Source: Kitasatospora cineracea (lineage in GTDB: Bacteria; Actinomycetota; Actinomycetes; Streptomycetales; Streptomycetaceae). From it: a DNA stretch of 64,000 nucleotides. The notes beneath the pieces are model-generated. The model did not search any database. It was given only the letters and a program-made list of their open reading frames with translations, and had not been told where the DNA came from. Within the stretch, counting starts at the first letter, position 1, and each line of letters opens with the position of its first letter. Of the stretch, positions 11,098 to 18,138 are shown piece by piece. Location of the stretch: NCBI RefSeq assembly GCF_003751605.1, contig NZ_RJVJ01000001.1, positions 620,001 to 684,000 of the forward strand, in the 5' to 3' direction. Position numbers and translations under genes: made by a program.

Positions 11098-12078
11098 TCA
11101 GTGCACGCCCTCGAAGAGGCTGGTGACCGATCCGTCCTCGAACACCTCGCGCACCGCGGCGGCGATCGACGGGGCGATCGACAGCGTGGTGATCTTGTCC
11201 AGCTGGAGCTGGGCCGGGGTCGGCAGGGTGTTGGTGAACACGAACTCGCTGACCCGGGAGTTCTTCAGCCGGTCCGCGGCGGGGCCGGAGAGCACGCCGT
11301 GGGTGGCGGCCACGATGACGTCGGCGGCGCCGGCGTCGAAGAGCGCGTCGGCGGCGGCGCAGATGGTGCCGGCGGTGTCGATCATGTCGTCGACCAGGAC
11401 GCAGACCCGGTCCTTGACGTCACCGACCACCTCGGCGGACAGGATGGTGTTGGCCTGGGACATGTCGCGGCGCTTGTGGATGATCGCCAGCGGGGCGCCG
11501 AGGCGGTCGCACCACTGGTCGGCGACCTTCACGCGCCCGGCGTCCGGGGAGACGATGGTCAGCTTGGAGCGGTCGGGGACCCGGTTGCCGACGTAGTCGG
11601 CGAGCATCGGCAGCGCGAACAGGTGGTCCACCGGGCCGTCGAAGAAGCCCTGGATCTGCGCGGTGTGCAGGTCCACGGCCATCAGCCGGTCGGCGCCGGC
11701 CTGGCGCAGCAGGTCGGCGACCAGGCGGGCCGAGATGGGCTCGCGGCCGAGGTGCTTCTTGTCCTGCCGGGCGTAGCCGTAGAACGGGAGGATCGCGGTG
11801 ATGCTGCGGGCCGACGCGCGCTTGAGCGCGTCGATCATGATCAGCTGCTCCATGATCCACTGGTTGATCGGAGCCGTGTGGCTCTGGATCACGAAGCAGT
11901 CCGCGCCGCGGGCGGACTCCAGGAAGCGGACGTAGATCTCGCCGTTGGCGAAGTCCAGGGCCTTGGTCGGGACGAGTTCGGTGCCCAGCTCGCGGGCGAC
12001 CTCCTCGGCAAGTCCGTGGTGGGCACGGCCGGAAAAGAGTTTGAGCTTCTTCTCACCGGAGGTCGTGATCCCGCTCAC
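11098..12078 (-). CDS. prs: Ribose-phosphate pyrophosphokinase (PRPP synthetase)
   Basis: Makes PRPP from ribose 5-phosphate and ATP for nucleotide, His and Trp synthesis. The 326-residue protein has KLFSGRAHHGLAEEVA, the conserved FANGEIYVR loop, the FYGYARQDKKH metal/ATP site, VDLHTAQIQGFF, and the PRPP-binding signature VLVDDMIDTAGTI. GGAG lies about 8 nt before the GTG at 12078. It follows glmU on the same strand after a 155-nt gap. The glmU-prs pair is typical of bacteria: both use sugar phosphates for biosynthesis. Confidence 0.97.
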   Translation of the reverse strand: MSGITTSGEKKLKLFSGRAHHGLAEEVARELGTELVPTKALDFANGEIYVRFLESARGADCFVIQSHTAPINQWIMEQLIMIDALKRASARSITAILPFYGYARQDKKHLGREPISARLVADLLRQAGADRLMAVDLHTAQIQGFFDGPVDHLFALPMLADYVGNRVPDRSKLTIVSPDAGRVKVADQWCDRLGAPLAIIHKRRDMSQANTILSAEVVGDVKDRVCVLVDDMIDTAGTICAAADALFDAGAADVIVAATHGVLSGPAADRLKNSRVSEFVFTNTLPTPAQLQLDKITTLSIAPSIAAAVREVFEDGSVTSLFEGVH

Positions 12079-12233
12079 TGCACCGTCTCCTCGATGTATT
12101 GCCACTCTGGGTGAGTACGCCGAGGCACGGCCGAACAGGCCCGATGGCGCACGTGTGTACTTCAGGTTACGCGCCCCGCCACCGGTCCGACGGCCGGGGA
12201 CCACTCCTCAAGATCCCCGGCCGCCCCGTCCGA

Positions 12234-13679
12234 CTACTCCGTCCCGTTGGCCTCCGCGGCCGCCCGGGCGGAGGCCGAACCGGGCCGCTTCCGCTCAACC
12301 CAGCCCGCGATGTTGCGCTGCTGGGCCCGCGCGACGGCCAGCGAACCGGCCGGGACGTCGTTGGTGATCACCGAGCCGGCCGCCGTGTAGGAGCCGTCAC
12401 CGACCGTCACCGGGGCGATGAACATGTTGTCGGAACCCGTGCGGCAGTGGGCCCCGATGACCGTCCGGTGCTTGTTCACCCCGTCGTAGTTGACTGTGAC
12501 CGACGCCGCACCCACGTTGGTGCCCTCGCCGATGGTGGCGTCCCCGATGTACGACAGGTGCGGGACCTTCGCCCCCTCGCCGAGCTCCGAGTTCTTGATC
12601 TCGACGTAGGTGCCGACCTTCGCCTTCCGGGCCAGCCGGGTGCCCGGCCGCAGGTACGCGTACGGGCCGACCGAGGTCTCCGGCCCGATCTCGGCGCGCT
12701 CGGCCGTGGTGTTGCTCACACGGGCGCCCGCGCCGACCGCGGTGTCGGTGAGCGTGCTGTTCGGGCCGACCTCGCAGCCCTCGCCGAGGTGGCTGGCGCC
12801 GCGCAGCTGGGTGTTGGGGTGCACCAGCGCGTCCGGCTCGTAGGTCACCTGGACGTCGAGCCAGGTGGAGGCCGGGTCGACCACGGTGACGCCGGCCCGC
12901 ATGGCGTCCTCCAGCAGCCGGTCGTTGAGCAGCCGGCGGGCCGCGGCCAGCTGCACCCGGTCGTTGATGCCGACGATCTCCCGGTGGTCGGCGGCGACCA
13001 CCGCGCCGACCCGGTGGCCCTCGCGGCGGAGGATCTCCAGGGTGTCGGTCAGGTACTCCTCGCCCTGCACGTTGTCGGTGCCGACGAGCGAGAGCGCGAG
13101 CGCCAGCAGCTTGGCGTCGAAGGCGAACACCCCGGAGTTGATCTCGTTGACGGCCAGCTGCTCGGCGGTGGCGTCCTTGTGCTCGACGATCGCGGAGACC
13201 GCGCCGTCCGGGCCGCGCAGGATCCGGCCGTAGCCGGTGGCGTCGGGGACCTCGGCGGTCAGCACGGTGACGCCGTTGCCCTGCCCGGCGTGCGCGGCGG
13301 CCAGCGCCCGCAGGGTGGCGCCGGTGAGCAGCGGGGCGTCGCCGGTGGTGACCAGCACGGTGCCGTCCAGCTGCACGCCGTCGGCGGCCAGCGCCTCCAG
13401 CGCGGTGCGCACGGCGTGGCCGGTGCCGTTCTGCTCGGTCTGGACGACCGGGCGGGCGGCCGGGTAGTGCTCGGCCAGGTGCGCGTGGACCAGCTCGCGC
13501 AGGTGGCCGGTGACCACGACGAGCTGACCGGGCGTCAGTTCCCGGGCGGCGGAGACCGCGTGGCCCACCAGGGAGCGCCCGCAGATCTCGTGCAGCACCT
13601 TCGGCAGCGCCTTGGACTTCATTCGGGTACCGCCCCCGGCGGCGAGCACGATCACGGCGGCGGGCTGGTTGGCACTCAC
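12234..13679 (-). CDS. glmU: Bifunctional GlmU: glucosamine-1-phosphate N-acetyltransferase / UDP-GlcNAc pyrophosphorylase
   Basis: Makes UDP-GlcNAc for peptidoglycan. In the 481-residue product LAAGGGTRMKSKALPKVLH is the uridyltransferase active site (N-terminal domain to about residue 230). The rest is a left-handed beta-helix of hexapeptide repeats (for example VGPYAYLRPGTRL and TNVGAASVTVNYDG) carrying the acetyltransferase site, and the tail is Arg/Ala-rich. GAGGAG is 9 nt before the GTG at 13679. The tRNA-Gln gene lies just upstream on the same strand. Confidence 0.97.
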   Translation of the reverse strand: MSANQPAAVIVLAAGGGTRMKSKALPKVLHEICGRSLVGHAVSAARELTPGQLVVVTGHLRELVHAHLAEHYPAARPVVQTEQNGTGHAVRTALEALAADGVQLDGTVLVTTGDAPLLTGATLRALAAAHAGQGNGVTVLTAEVPDATGYGRILRGPDGAVSAIVEHKDATAEQLAVNEINSGVFAFDAKLLALALSLVGTDNVQGEEYLTDTLEILRREGHRVGAVVAADHREIVGINDRVQLAAARRLLNDRLLEDAMRAGVTVVDPASTWLDVQVTYEPDALVHPNTQLRGASHLGEGCEVGPNSTLTDTAVGAGARVSNTTAERAEIGPETSVGPYAYLRPGTRLARKAKVGTYVEIKNSELGEGAKVPHLSYIGDATIGEGTNVGAASVTVNYDGVNKHRTVIGAHCRTGSDNMFIAPVTVGDGSYTAAGSVITNDVPAGSLAVARAQQRNIAGWVERKRPGSASARAAAEANGTE

Positions 13680-13792
13680 GCGGGGAGACTCCTCGGTCGA
13701 TGCGGGTTGAGGGCGCACCGAACAATACCGAGAGAAAACGAACGGAAACCGTCCGAAACGGTCGGGCCGGGACGCTGCCGGGCCGGAAGGGG

Positions 13793-13863
13793 CTCCGCCG
13801 CTAGGATTCGAACCCAGACAAAGGCCTCCAAAGGGCCCTGTGCTGCCATTACACCACGGCGGA
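13793..13863 (-). tRNA. tRNA-Gln (anticodon UUG)
   Basis: A 71-nt cloverleaf on the minus strand: acceptor TCCGCCG/CGGCGGA, short D arm GTG-TAATGGCAG-CAC, anticodon stem GGGCC/GGCCT with loop CTTTGGA (anticodon TTG), 4-nt variable loop, T arm CTGGG-TTCGAAT-CCTAG. CCA is not encoded. It reads CAA, a minor glutamine codon in this GC-rich genome. A short perfect hairpin (13866-13882) sits immediately upstream of the mature 5' end. Confidence 0.95.
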
Positions 13864-14013
13864 AAGGGCGCGCTGCGCGCCCAGCACAGCCTAAGGGCTG
13901 ACGGCCCGTAGCTCCACCACCTTCCGCGAAGGCGCCCCGTCGACGGGGCGGAATCCGCCGGGCGAACAGTGCGACACGTCCGCGCACGGGCCTTCCGCCC
14001 TCCCCGGCCCGGT

Positions 14014-14035
14014 ACTTACGATGCCGTAAGTTACG
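14014..14035 (+). promoter_or_regulatory. Overlapping palindromes upstream of the desaturase, probable TetR operator
   Basis: ACTTACG-ATGC-CGTAAGT (14014-14031) is a perfect 7-4-7 inverted repeat, and CGTAA-G-TTACG (14025-14035) overlaps it. They lie 47-68 nt before the desaturase ATG, just upstream of a possible -10 box TAGGTA (14042-14047). The TetR gene at the end of this operon is the obvious candidate binder; this is inferred. Confidence 0.55.
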
Positions 14036-14081
14036 GACACGTAGGTATTCCGCCGGACCCCTCTCTCCCCCGGGAAGCGCC

Positions 14082-15050
14082 ATGACCATCCAGGCCGGGC
14101 AGGCGCCGCCGCGCGCCGCCGAGGACGAACAGACCGCCACCGCACTGTCCGCCACCAGGGGCGGCGAGAAACAGGGCGCGCTGGAGCGCGCCACCCTGGT
14201 CCTGTTCATCGCGGTGCCGTTCCTGGCCCTGCTCGCCGCCGTCCCGGTGGCCTGGGGCCGGGGCCTGTCCTGGCTGGACGCCGGACTCGCCGTCGGCATG
14301 TACTTCCTCACCTGCCACGGCATCACCGTCGGCTACCACCGCTACTTCACCCACGGCGCGTTCAAGGCCAACCGCCCGCTGCGGCTGGGCCTGGCGGTGC
14401 TGGGCTCGCTGGCCGTCGAGGGCCCGCTGGTGCGCTGGGTCGCCGACCACCGCAAGCACCACAGGTACTCCGACAAGGACGGTGACCCGCACTCGCCGTG
14501 GCGCTACGGCGAGAGCCTGCCCGCGCTGCTCAAGGGCCTGTGGTGGGCGCACATGGGCTGGATGTTCGACGAGGAGCAGACCTCGCAGCTCACCTACGCG
14601 CCCGACCTGGTCCGCGACCCGGCCATAAGGCGCATCTCCCGGCTGTTCTGGCTGTGGACGCTGATCTCGCTCGGCCTGCCCGCGCTGGTCGGCGGCCTGG
14701 CCACCTGGAGCTGGCAGGGCGCGCTGACCGCCTTCTTCTGGGGCTCGCTGGTCCGGGTCGCGCTGCTGCACCACGTCACCTGGTCGATCAACTCGATCTG
14801 CCACGCGGTGGGTTCGCGCCCCTTCAGGTCCCGCGACCGGTCCGGCAACGTGTGGTGGCTGGCGGTGCTCTCCTGCGGCGAGTCCTGGCACAACCTGCAC
14901 CACGCCGACCCCACCTCGGCCCGGCACGGCGTGCTGCGCGGCCAGGTCGACTCCTCCGCCCGGGTCATCCGCTGGTTCGAGCGGGCGGGCTGGGCGCACG
15001 ACGTCCGCTGGCCCGGCGCGGAGCGGATCGCCGCCCGCCGCGCCGCATGA
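14082..15050 (+). CDS. Acyl-CoA/lipid delta-9-type fatty acid desaturase
   Basis: Membrane di-iron desaturase of 322 residues that introduces a double bond into fatty acyl chains. All three histidine boxes are present: HRYFTH, HRKHH and HNLHH, spaced among four hydrophobic segments, and LHHVTWSINSICH is the typical fourth region. Start ATG at 14082 follows GGGAAG. The last bases overlap the start of the TetR gene (ATGA), so regulator and enzyme are coupled. Likely adjusts membrane fluidity under control of the TetR protein, in the manner of DesT/FabR systems; electron donor not encoded here. Confidence 0.93.
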   Translation: MTIQAGQAPPRAAEDEQTATALSATRGGEKQGALERATLVLFIAVPFLALLAAVPVAWGRGLSWLDAGLAVGMYFLTCHGITVGYHRYFTHGAFKANRPLRLGLAVLGSLAVEGPLVRWVADHRKHHRYSDKDGDPHSPWRYGESLPALLKGLWWAHMGWMFDEEQTSQLTYAPDLVRDPAIRRISRLFWLWTLISLGLPALVGGLATWSWQGALTAFFWGSLVRVALLHHVTWSINSICHAVGSRPFRSRDRSGNVWWLAVLSCGESWHNLHHADPTSARHGVLRGQVDSSARVIRWFERAGWAHDVRWPGAERIAARRAA

Positions 15051-15760
15051 GTCAGCGCCTGCAGCATGATGGGGGGGTGAACGGGACCAACGGAGACAGC
15101 GCCGGCCATCGGCAGCCCTCGCGCCGCAGCGGGGGCAAGACGGCCGGCCGGGTGCGGATGACCGGCAAGCAGCGCCGCGAGCAGCTGCTGGAGATCGGCC
15201 GGGCGGTCTTCGCCGAACGCGGCTACGACGGCACCTCCGTCGAGGAGATCGCCGAGCGCGCCGGGGTCTCCAAGCCCGTCGTGTACGAGCACTTCGGCGG
15301 CAAGGAGGGCCTGTACGCGGTGGTGGTCGACCGCGAGATGCAGCTGCTGCTCGACATGGTCACCGGCGCGCTCACCGGCGGGCACTCCCGCGAGCTGCTG
15401 GAACAGGCCGCGTTCGCGCTGATGGACTACATCGACACCTCCACCGACGGTTTCAAGATCCTGGTCCGGGACTCGCCGGTGGCCCAGTCCACCGGCTCGT
15501 TCGCCTCGCTGATCGGCGACATCGCCACTCAGGTCGAGGACATCCTGGGCCTGGAGTTCAAGTCCCGGGGCTTCGACGCCCGGCTGGCGCCGATGTACTC
15601 GCAGATGCTGGTCGGCATGGTGGCGCTGACCGGCCAGTGGTGGCTGGAAGTGCGCAAGCCCGCCAAGGCGGAGGTCGCCGCCCACCTGGTCAACCTCGCC
15701 TGGCACGGCCTGGAGGGCCTGGAGCGGCACCCCAAGCTGGTGGGCGACCGCAAGAACTGA
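15047..15760 (+). CDS. TetR/AcrR family transcriptional regulator
   Basis: A 237-residue TetR regulator. The DNA-binding helix-turn-helix is QRREQLLEIGRAVFAERGYD through VSKPVVYEHFGGKEGLYA (about residues 45-95), and the remainder is an all-helical ligand domain. Two starts are possible. The ATG at 15047 overlaps the desaturase stop (ATGA) and is chosen. The GTG at 15077 follows a run of seven G residues but with no useful spacing. Co-transcription with the desaturase and the palindromes at 14014-14035 suggest control of that operon, perhaps responding to acyl-CoA (inferred). Confidence 0.88.
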   Translation: MSQRLQHDGGVNGTNGDSAGHRQPSRRSGGKTAGRVRMTGKQRREQLLEIGRAVFAERGYDGTSVEEIAERAGVSKPVVYEHFGGKEGLYAVVVDREMQLLLDMVTGALTGGHSRELLEQAAFALMDYIDTSTDGFKILVRDSPVAQSTGSFASLIGDIATQVEDILGLEFKSRGFDARLAPMYSQMLVGMVALTGQWWLEVRKPAKAEVAAHLVNLAWHGLEGLERHPKLVGDRKN

Positions 15761-15815
15761 CGACCGGCCCGGGGCCGTATCGGGATCCCGGGCCGCCTCC
15801 GCGACAGGAGCACCC

Positions 15816-16667
15816 GTGGCGGTCTTCCTGCTGGCCCTCGGCGCGGCCTGCTGCCTGGGCGCCGGATTCGTCCTGCAGCAGCACGCCGCCCAGCGCGCGC
15901 CCAGCGGCGACCTGCTGCGCTGGCGGCTGCTGCTCGACCTGATGCGGATGCCCGACTGGCTGCTCGGCATCGCCTTCATGATCGGCGGCCAGGTGCTCTC
16001 CGCGCTCGCCCTCAGCCAGGGCGAAGTGGCGCTGGTCGAGCCGCTGCTGGCCACCAACCTGGTCTGGGCGATGCTGCTGGCCGGCCGGATCACCGGCACC
16101 CGGCTGGGCCGCTCCGGCTGGGTCGGGGTGGCCCTGATCGCGCTCGGCGTGACCGCGTTCATCGCCGCCGGGCAGCCCGGCGGTGGCGGCCCGGCCGCCG
16201 GGCCGCTGCGCTACTGGCTGGTGTTCGGGGTCGTCTCCGGGCTGGCCCTGCTGCTGGTCGCGGTGGCCCGCCGGCTGCCGCTGTTCGAGGAGGCGACGCT
16301 GCTGGCGCTGGCCGCCGGACTGCTCTACGGCCTGCAGGACGCGCTCACCCGCACCACCTTCGACCGGATCGACCGGGACGGGGCGGCGGCCGCGCTGCTC
16401 TCCTGGCCGCCGTACACGGTGCTCGGCCTGGGCGTGGTCGGGCTGCTGCTGGTGCAGTCCGCGTTCGAGGCGGCGCCGCTGCGGATGTCGCTGCCCGCGC
16501 TGACCGCCGCCCAGCCGCTGGCCGGGATCGCCTGCGCGGTCGGCTTCCTCGGCGACCGGCTGCGGGTCACCCCCGGGGCGCTGGCCTGGCAGAGCGCCGG
16601 GCTGGCCGCGATCGTGGTCGGCGTGGTGGTGCTGGGCCGCCACCCGGCGCTGCCCGGCGCGAAGTGA
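15816..16667 (+). CDS. DMT-superfamily (EamA-like) membrane transporter
   Basis: Integral membrane protein of 283 residues with about nine or ten hydrophobic segments in two half-repeats. It begins FLLALGAACCLGAGFVLQQ and includes LSQGEVALVEPLLATNLVW and SLPALTAAQPLAGIACAVG, the paired helix-4/9 motifs of DMT family exporters. GACAGGAG precedes the GTG at 15816. It starts 55 nt after the TetR gene on the same strand and may share its transcript. Substrate is not predictable. Confidence 0.85.
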   Translation: MAVFLLALGAACCLGAGFVLQQHAAQRAPSGDLLRWRLLLDLMRMPDWLLGIAFMIGGQVLSALALSQGEVALVEPLLATNLVWAMLLAGRITGTRLGRSGWVGVALIALGVTAFIAAGQPGGGGPAAGPLRYWLVFGVVSGLALLLVAVARRLPLFEEATLLALAAGLLYGLQDALTRTTFDRIDRDGAAAALLSWPPYTVLGLGVVGLLLVQSAFEAAPLRMSLPALTAAQPLAGIACAVGFLGDRLRVTPGALAWQSAGLAAIVVGVVVLGRHPALPGAK

Positions 16668-16716
16668 CGCCCCGTCGGCCCGGCACGGCGACGGCGAAGA
16701 CCCCGGCGGCGCCCCG

Positions 16717-17514
16717 TCAGCGCTTGACGGCGACGGCGAAGACCCGGCGGAACGGGAACAGCGTGCCGTGCCCGCCGGCCGGGTACGCCTCGCGCAGCAG
16801 CGCCCCGTACTCGGCCAGGAACTCCGCCCGCTCCTCCGCCTCCGGCAGCAGGTCCAGCACCGGGCGCAGGGCGGAGCCCTTGACCCACTCCAGCACCGGG
16901 TCGGACCCCGGCAGCACCATCGTGTACGTGCTCTCCCAGACGTCCGCGGTGCAGCCCGCCGCCAGCAGGGTCCGCGCGTAGCGGTCCGGTGCGTGGCAGG
17001 AGGCGTCCGGGCGGGCGGTGGCCAGCCGGTCGCGCCAGCGCGGGGTGCGGCGCAGTTCGGCGAGCAGGGTGTGGCTGGGGGCGGCGAAGTTGCCGGGCAG
17101 TTGGAAGGCGATCACCCCGCCGGGGCGCAGCGCGGCCGCCCAGCGGGGCAGCAGTTCCAGGTGGTCGGCGGTGTCGGTGTCCATCCAGTGCAGGGCGGCG
17201 TTGGAGGCGATCAGGTCGGGCCGCTCGGGGGCCGGGTCGTACGCCGTGACGTCCTGCTCGCGGTACTCGGCGGTGGGTTCGCCGTCCGCGCCGCGGGCCT
17301 GGGCGAGCAGTTCGGGCGAGGTGTCCAGGCCGAGCAGCCGGGCGTCGGGCCAGCGGCGGCGCAGTGCGGCGGTGGAGTTGCCGGGGCCGCAGCCGAGGTC
17401 CAGCACGGTGGGGCGGGGCGGCAGGTCGGGGACGCGGGCGAGCAGGTCGGCGAACGGGCGGTTGCGCAGGTCGGCGTAGCGCAGGTACTGGTCGGCGTCC
17501 CAGTGGGCGGGCAT
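16717..17514 (-). CDS. tam: Trans-aconitate 2-methyltransferase
   Basis: SAM-dependent methyltransferase of 265 residues that esterifies trans-aconitate, an inhibitor of aconitase formed from cis-aconitate. VLDLGCGPGNSTAALRRRW is the SAM motif I, followed by GLDTSPELLAQAR and SNAALHWMDTD; the start WDADQYLRYADLRNRPFADL is diagnostic for Tam. It is divergent from the MarR-family gene, and the shared 119-nt region has two palindromic operators. This is the arrangement described for tam and the trans-aconitate sensor TamR in Streptomyces coelicolor. Confidence 0.93.
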   Translation of the reverse strand: MPAHWDADQYLRYADLRNRPFADLLARVPDLPPRPTVLDLGCGPGNSTAALRRRWPDARLLGLDTSPELLAQARGADGEPTAEYREQDVTAYDPAPERPDLIASNAALHWMDTDTADHLELLPRWAAALRPGGVIAFQLPGNFAAPSHTLLAELRRTPRWRDRLATARPDASCHAPDRYARTLLAAGCTADVWESTYTMVLPGSDPVLEWVKGSALRPVLDLLPEAEERAEFLAEYGALLREAYPAGGHGTLFPFRRVFAVAVKR

Positions 17515-17531
17515 GGCGCGGCTCCCGAAAG

Positions 17532-17549
17532 TATCTCGACGTCAAGATA
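17532..17549. promoter_or_regulatory. MarR-type operator 1 in the tam/tamR intergenic region
   Basis: tatctcga-cg-tcaagata: 8-2-8 inverted repeat with one mismatched pair, centred about 26 nt upstream of the tam ATG. It has the same architecture as operator 2 and probably overlaps the tam core promoter. Assignment to the adjacent MarR protein is inferred from position and symmetry. Confidence 0.75.
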
Positions 17550-17579
17550 TCTCTGTTGCCGCCGAGACTTCCTTTGTTA

Positions 17580-17597
17580 TCTCTTGATGTCAAGAGA
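17580..17597. promoter_or_regulatory. MarR-type operator 2 in the tam/tamR intergenic region
   Basis: tctcttga-tg-tcaagaga: perfect 8-bp arms around a 2-bp centre, 37 nt upstream of the marR/tamR ATG and just upstream of its expected -35 region. The two operator centres are 48 bp apart. Confidence 0.8.
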
Positions 17598-17620
17598 CTT
17601 CACATCGACACACCCCCCGA

Positions 17621-17626
17621 TACACT
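17621..17626 (+). promoter_or_regulatory. -10 box of the tamR-like gene, probably leaderless
   Basis: TACACT followed by exactly 7 nt and then the ATG at 17634. Transcription would begin at or one base before the start codon. No Shine-Dalgarno site is present. Confidence 0.5.
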
Positions 17627-17633
17627 GATCGAC

Positions 17634-18128
17634 ATGGAGGACGAGGTCGACCGCCTGGTCGCAGCATGGCGCCGAGAGCGCCCCGACCTCGACGTGGAAC
17701 CGCTTGAGGTCCTCAGTCGGGTGAGCCGCCTCGCCCGCCACCTGGACCGCGCCCGCCGCACCGCCTTCGCCGAGCACGGCCTCGAACCCTGGGAGTTCGA
17801 CGTCCTCACCGCGCTGCGCCGGGCCGGCTCCCCCTACCAGCTCTCCCCCGGCCAGCTGCTCACCCAGACCCTGGTCACCTCCGGCACCATGACCAACCGG
17901 ATCGACCGCCTCACCGCCAAGGGCCTGGTCGTCCGCCTCCCCGACCCGGACGACCGCCGCGGCGTCCTGGTCCGCCTCACCGAGGCCGGACGCGACCAGG
18001 CCGACCAGGCGCTGGCCGGCCTGCTCACCCACGAGCGCGAGATCCTCGCCCGGCTCGCCCCCGCCCAGCAGGCCGAACTCGCCGCCCTGCTGCGCAGCCT
18101 GGTCACCCCCTTCGACCGCAGCAGCTGA
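17634..18128 (+). CDS. tamR: MarR family regulator, TamR-like
   Basis: A 164-residue winged-helix dimer. The recognition region is QTLVTSGTMTNRIDRLTAKGLVVR and the wing is DPDDRRGVLVRLTEAGR, both canonical for MarR. The N-terminal extension before the HTH carries a helix, as in the urate-responsive MarR branch that includes TamR. Divergent from tam with two palindromes between them. TamR in S. coelicolor is released from DNA by trans-aconitate, citrate and isocitrate and also controls aconitase; the same role is inferred here from synteny. Stop lies 10 nt from the converging capD-like gene. Confidence 0.85.
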   Translation: MEDEVDRLVAAWRRERPDLDVEPLEVLSRVSRLARHLDRARRTAFAEHGLEPWEFDVLTALRRAGSPYQLSPGQLLTQTLVTSGTMTNRIDRLTAKGLVVRLPDPDDRRGVLVRLTEAGRDQADQALAGLLTHEREILARLAPAQQAELAALLRSLVTPFDRSS

Positions 18129-18138
18129 GCGGCCCGCC

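Noticed and set aside
13866..13882. Perfect hairpin just upstream of tRNA-Gln as a terminator
   Set aside because: No plus-strand gene ends here, and on the minus strand it lies before the tRNA; more likely part of the tRNA precursor leader.
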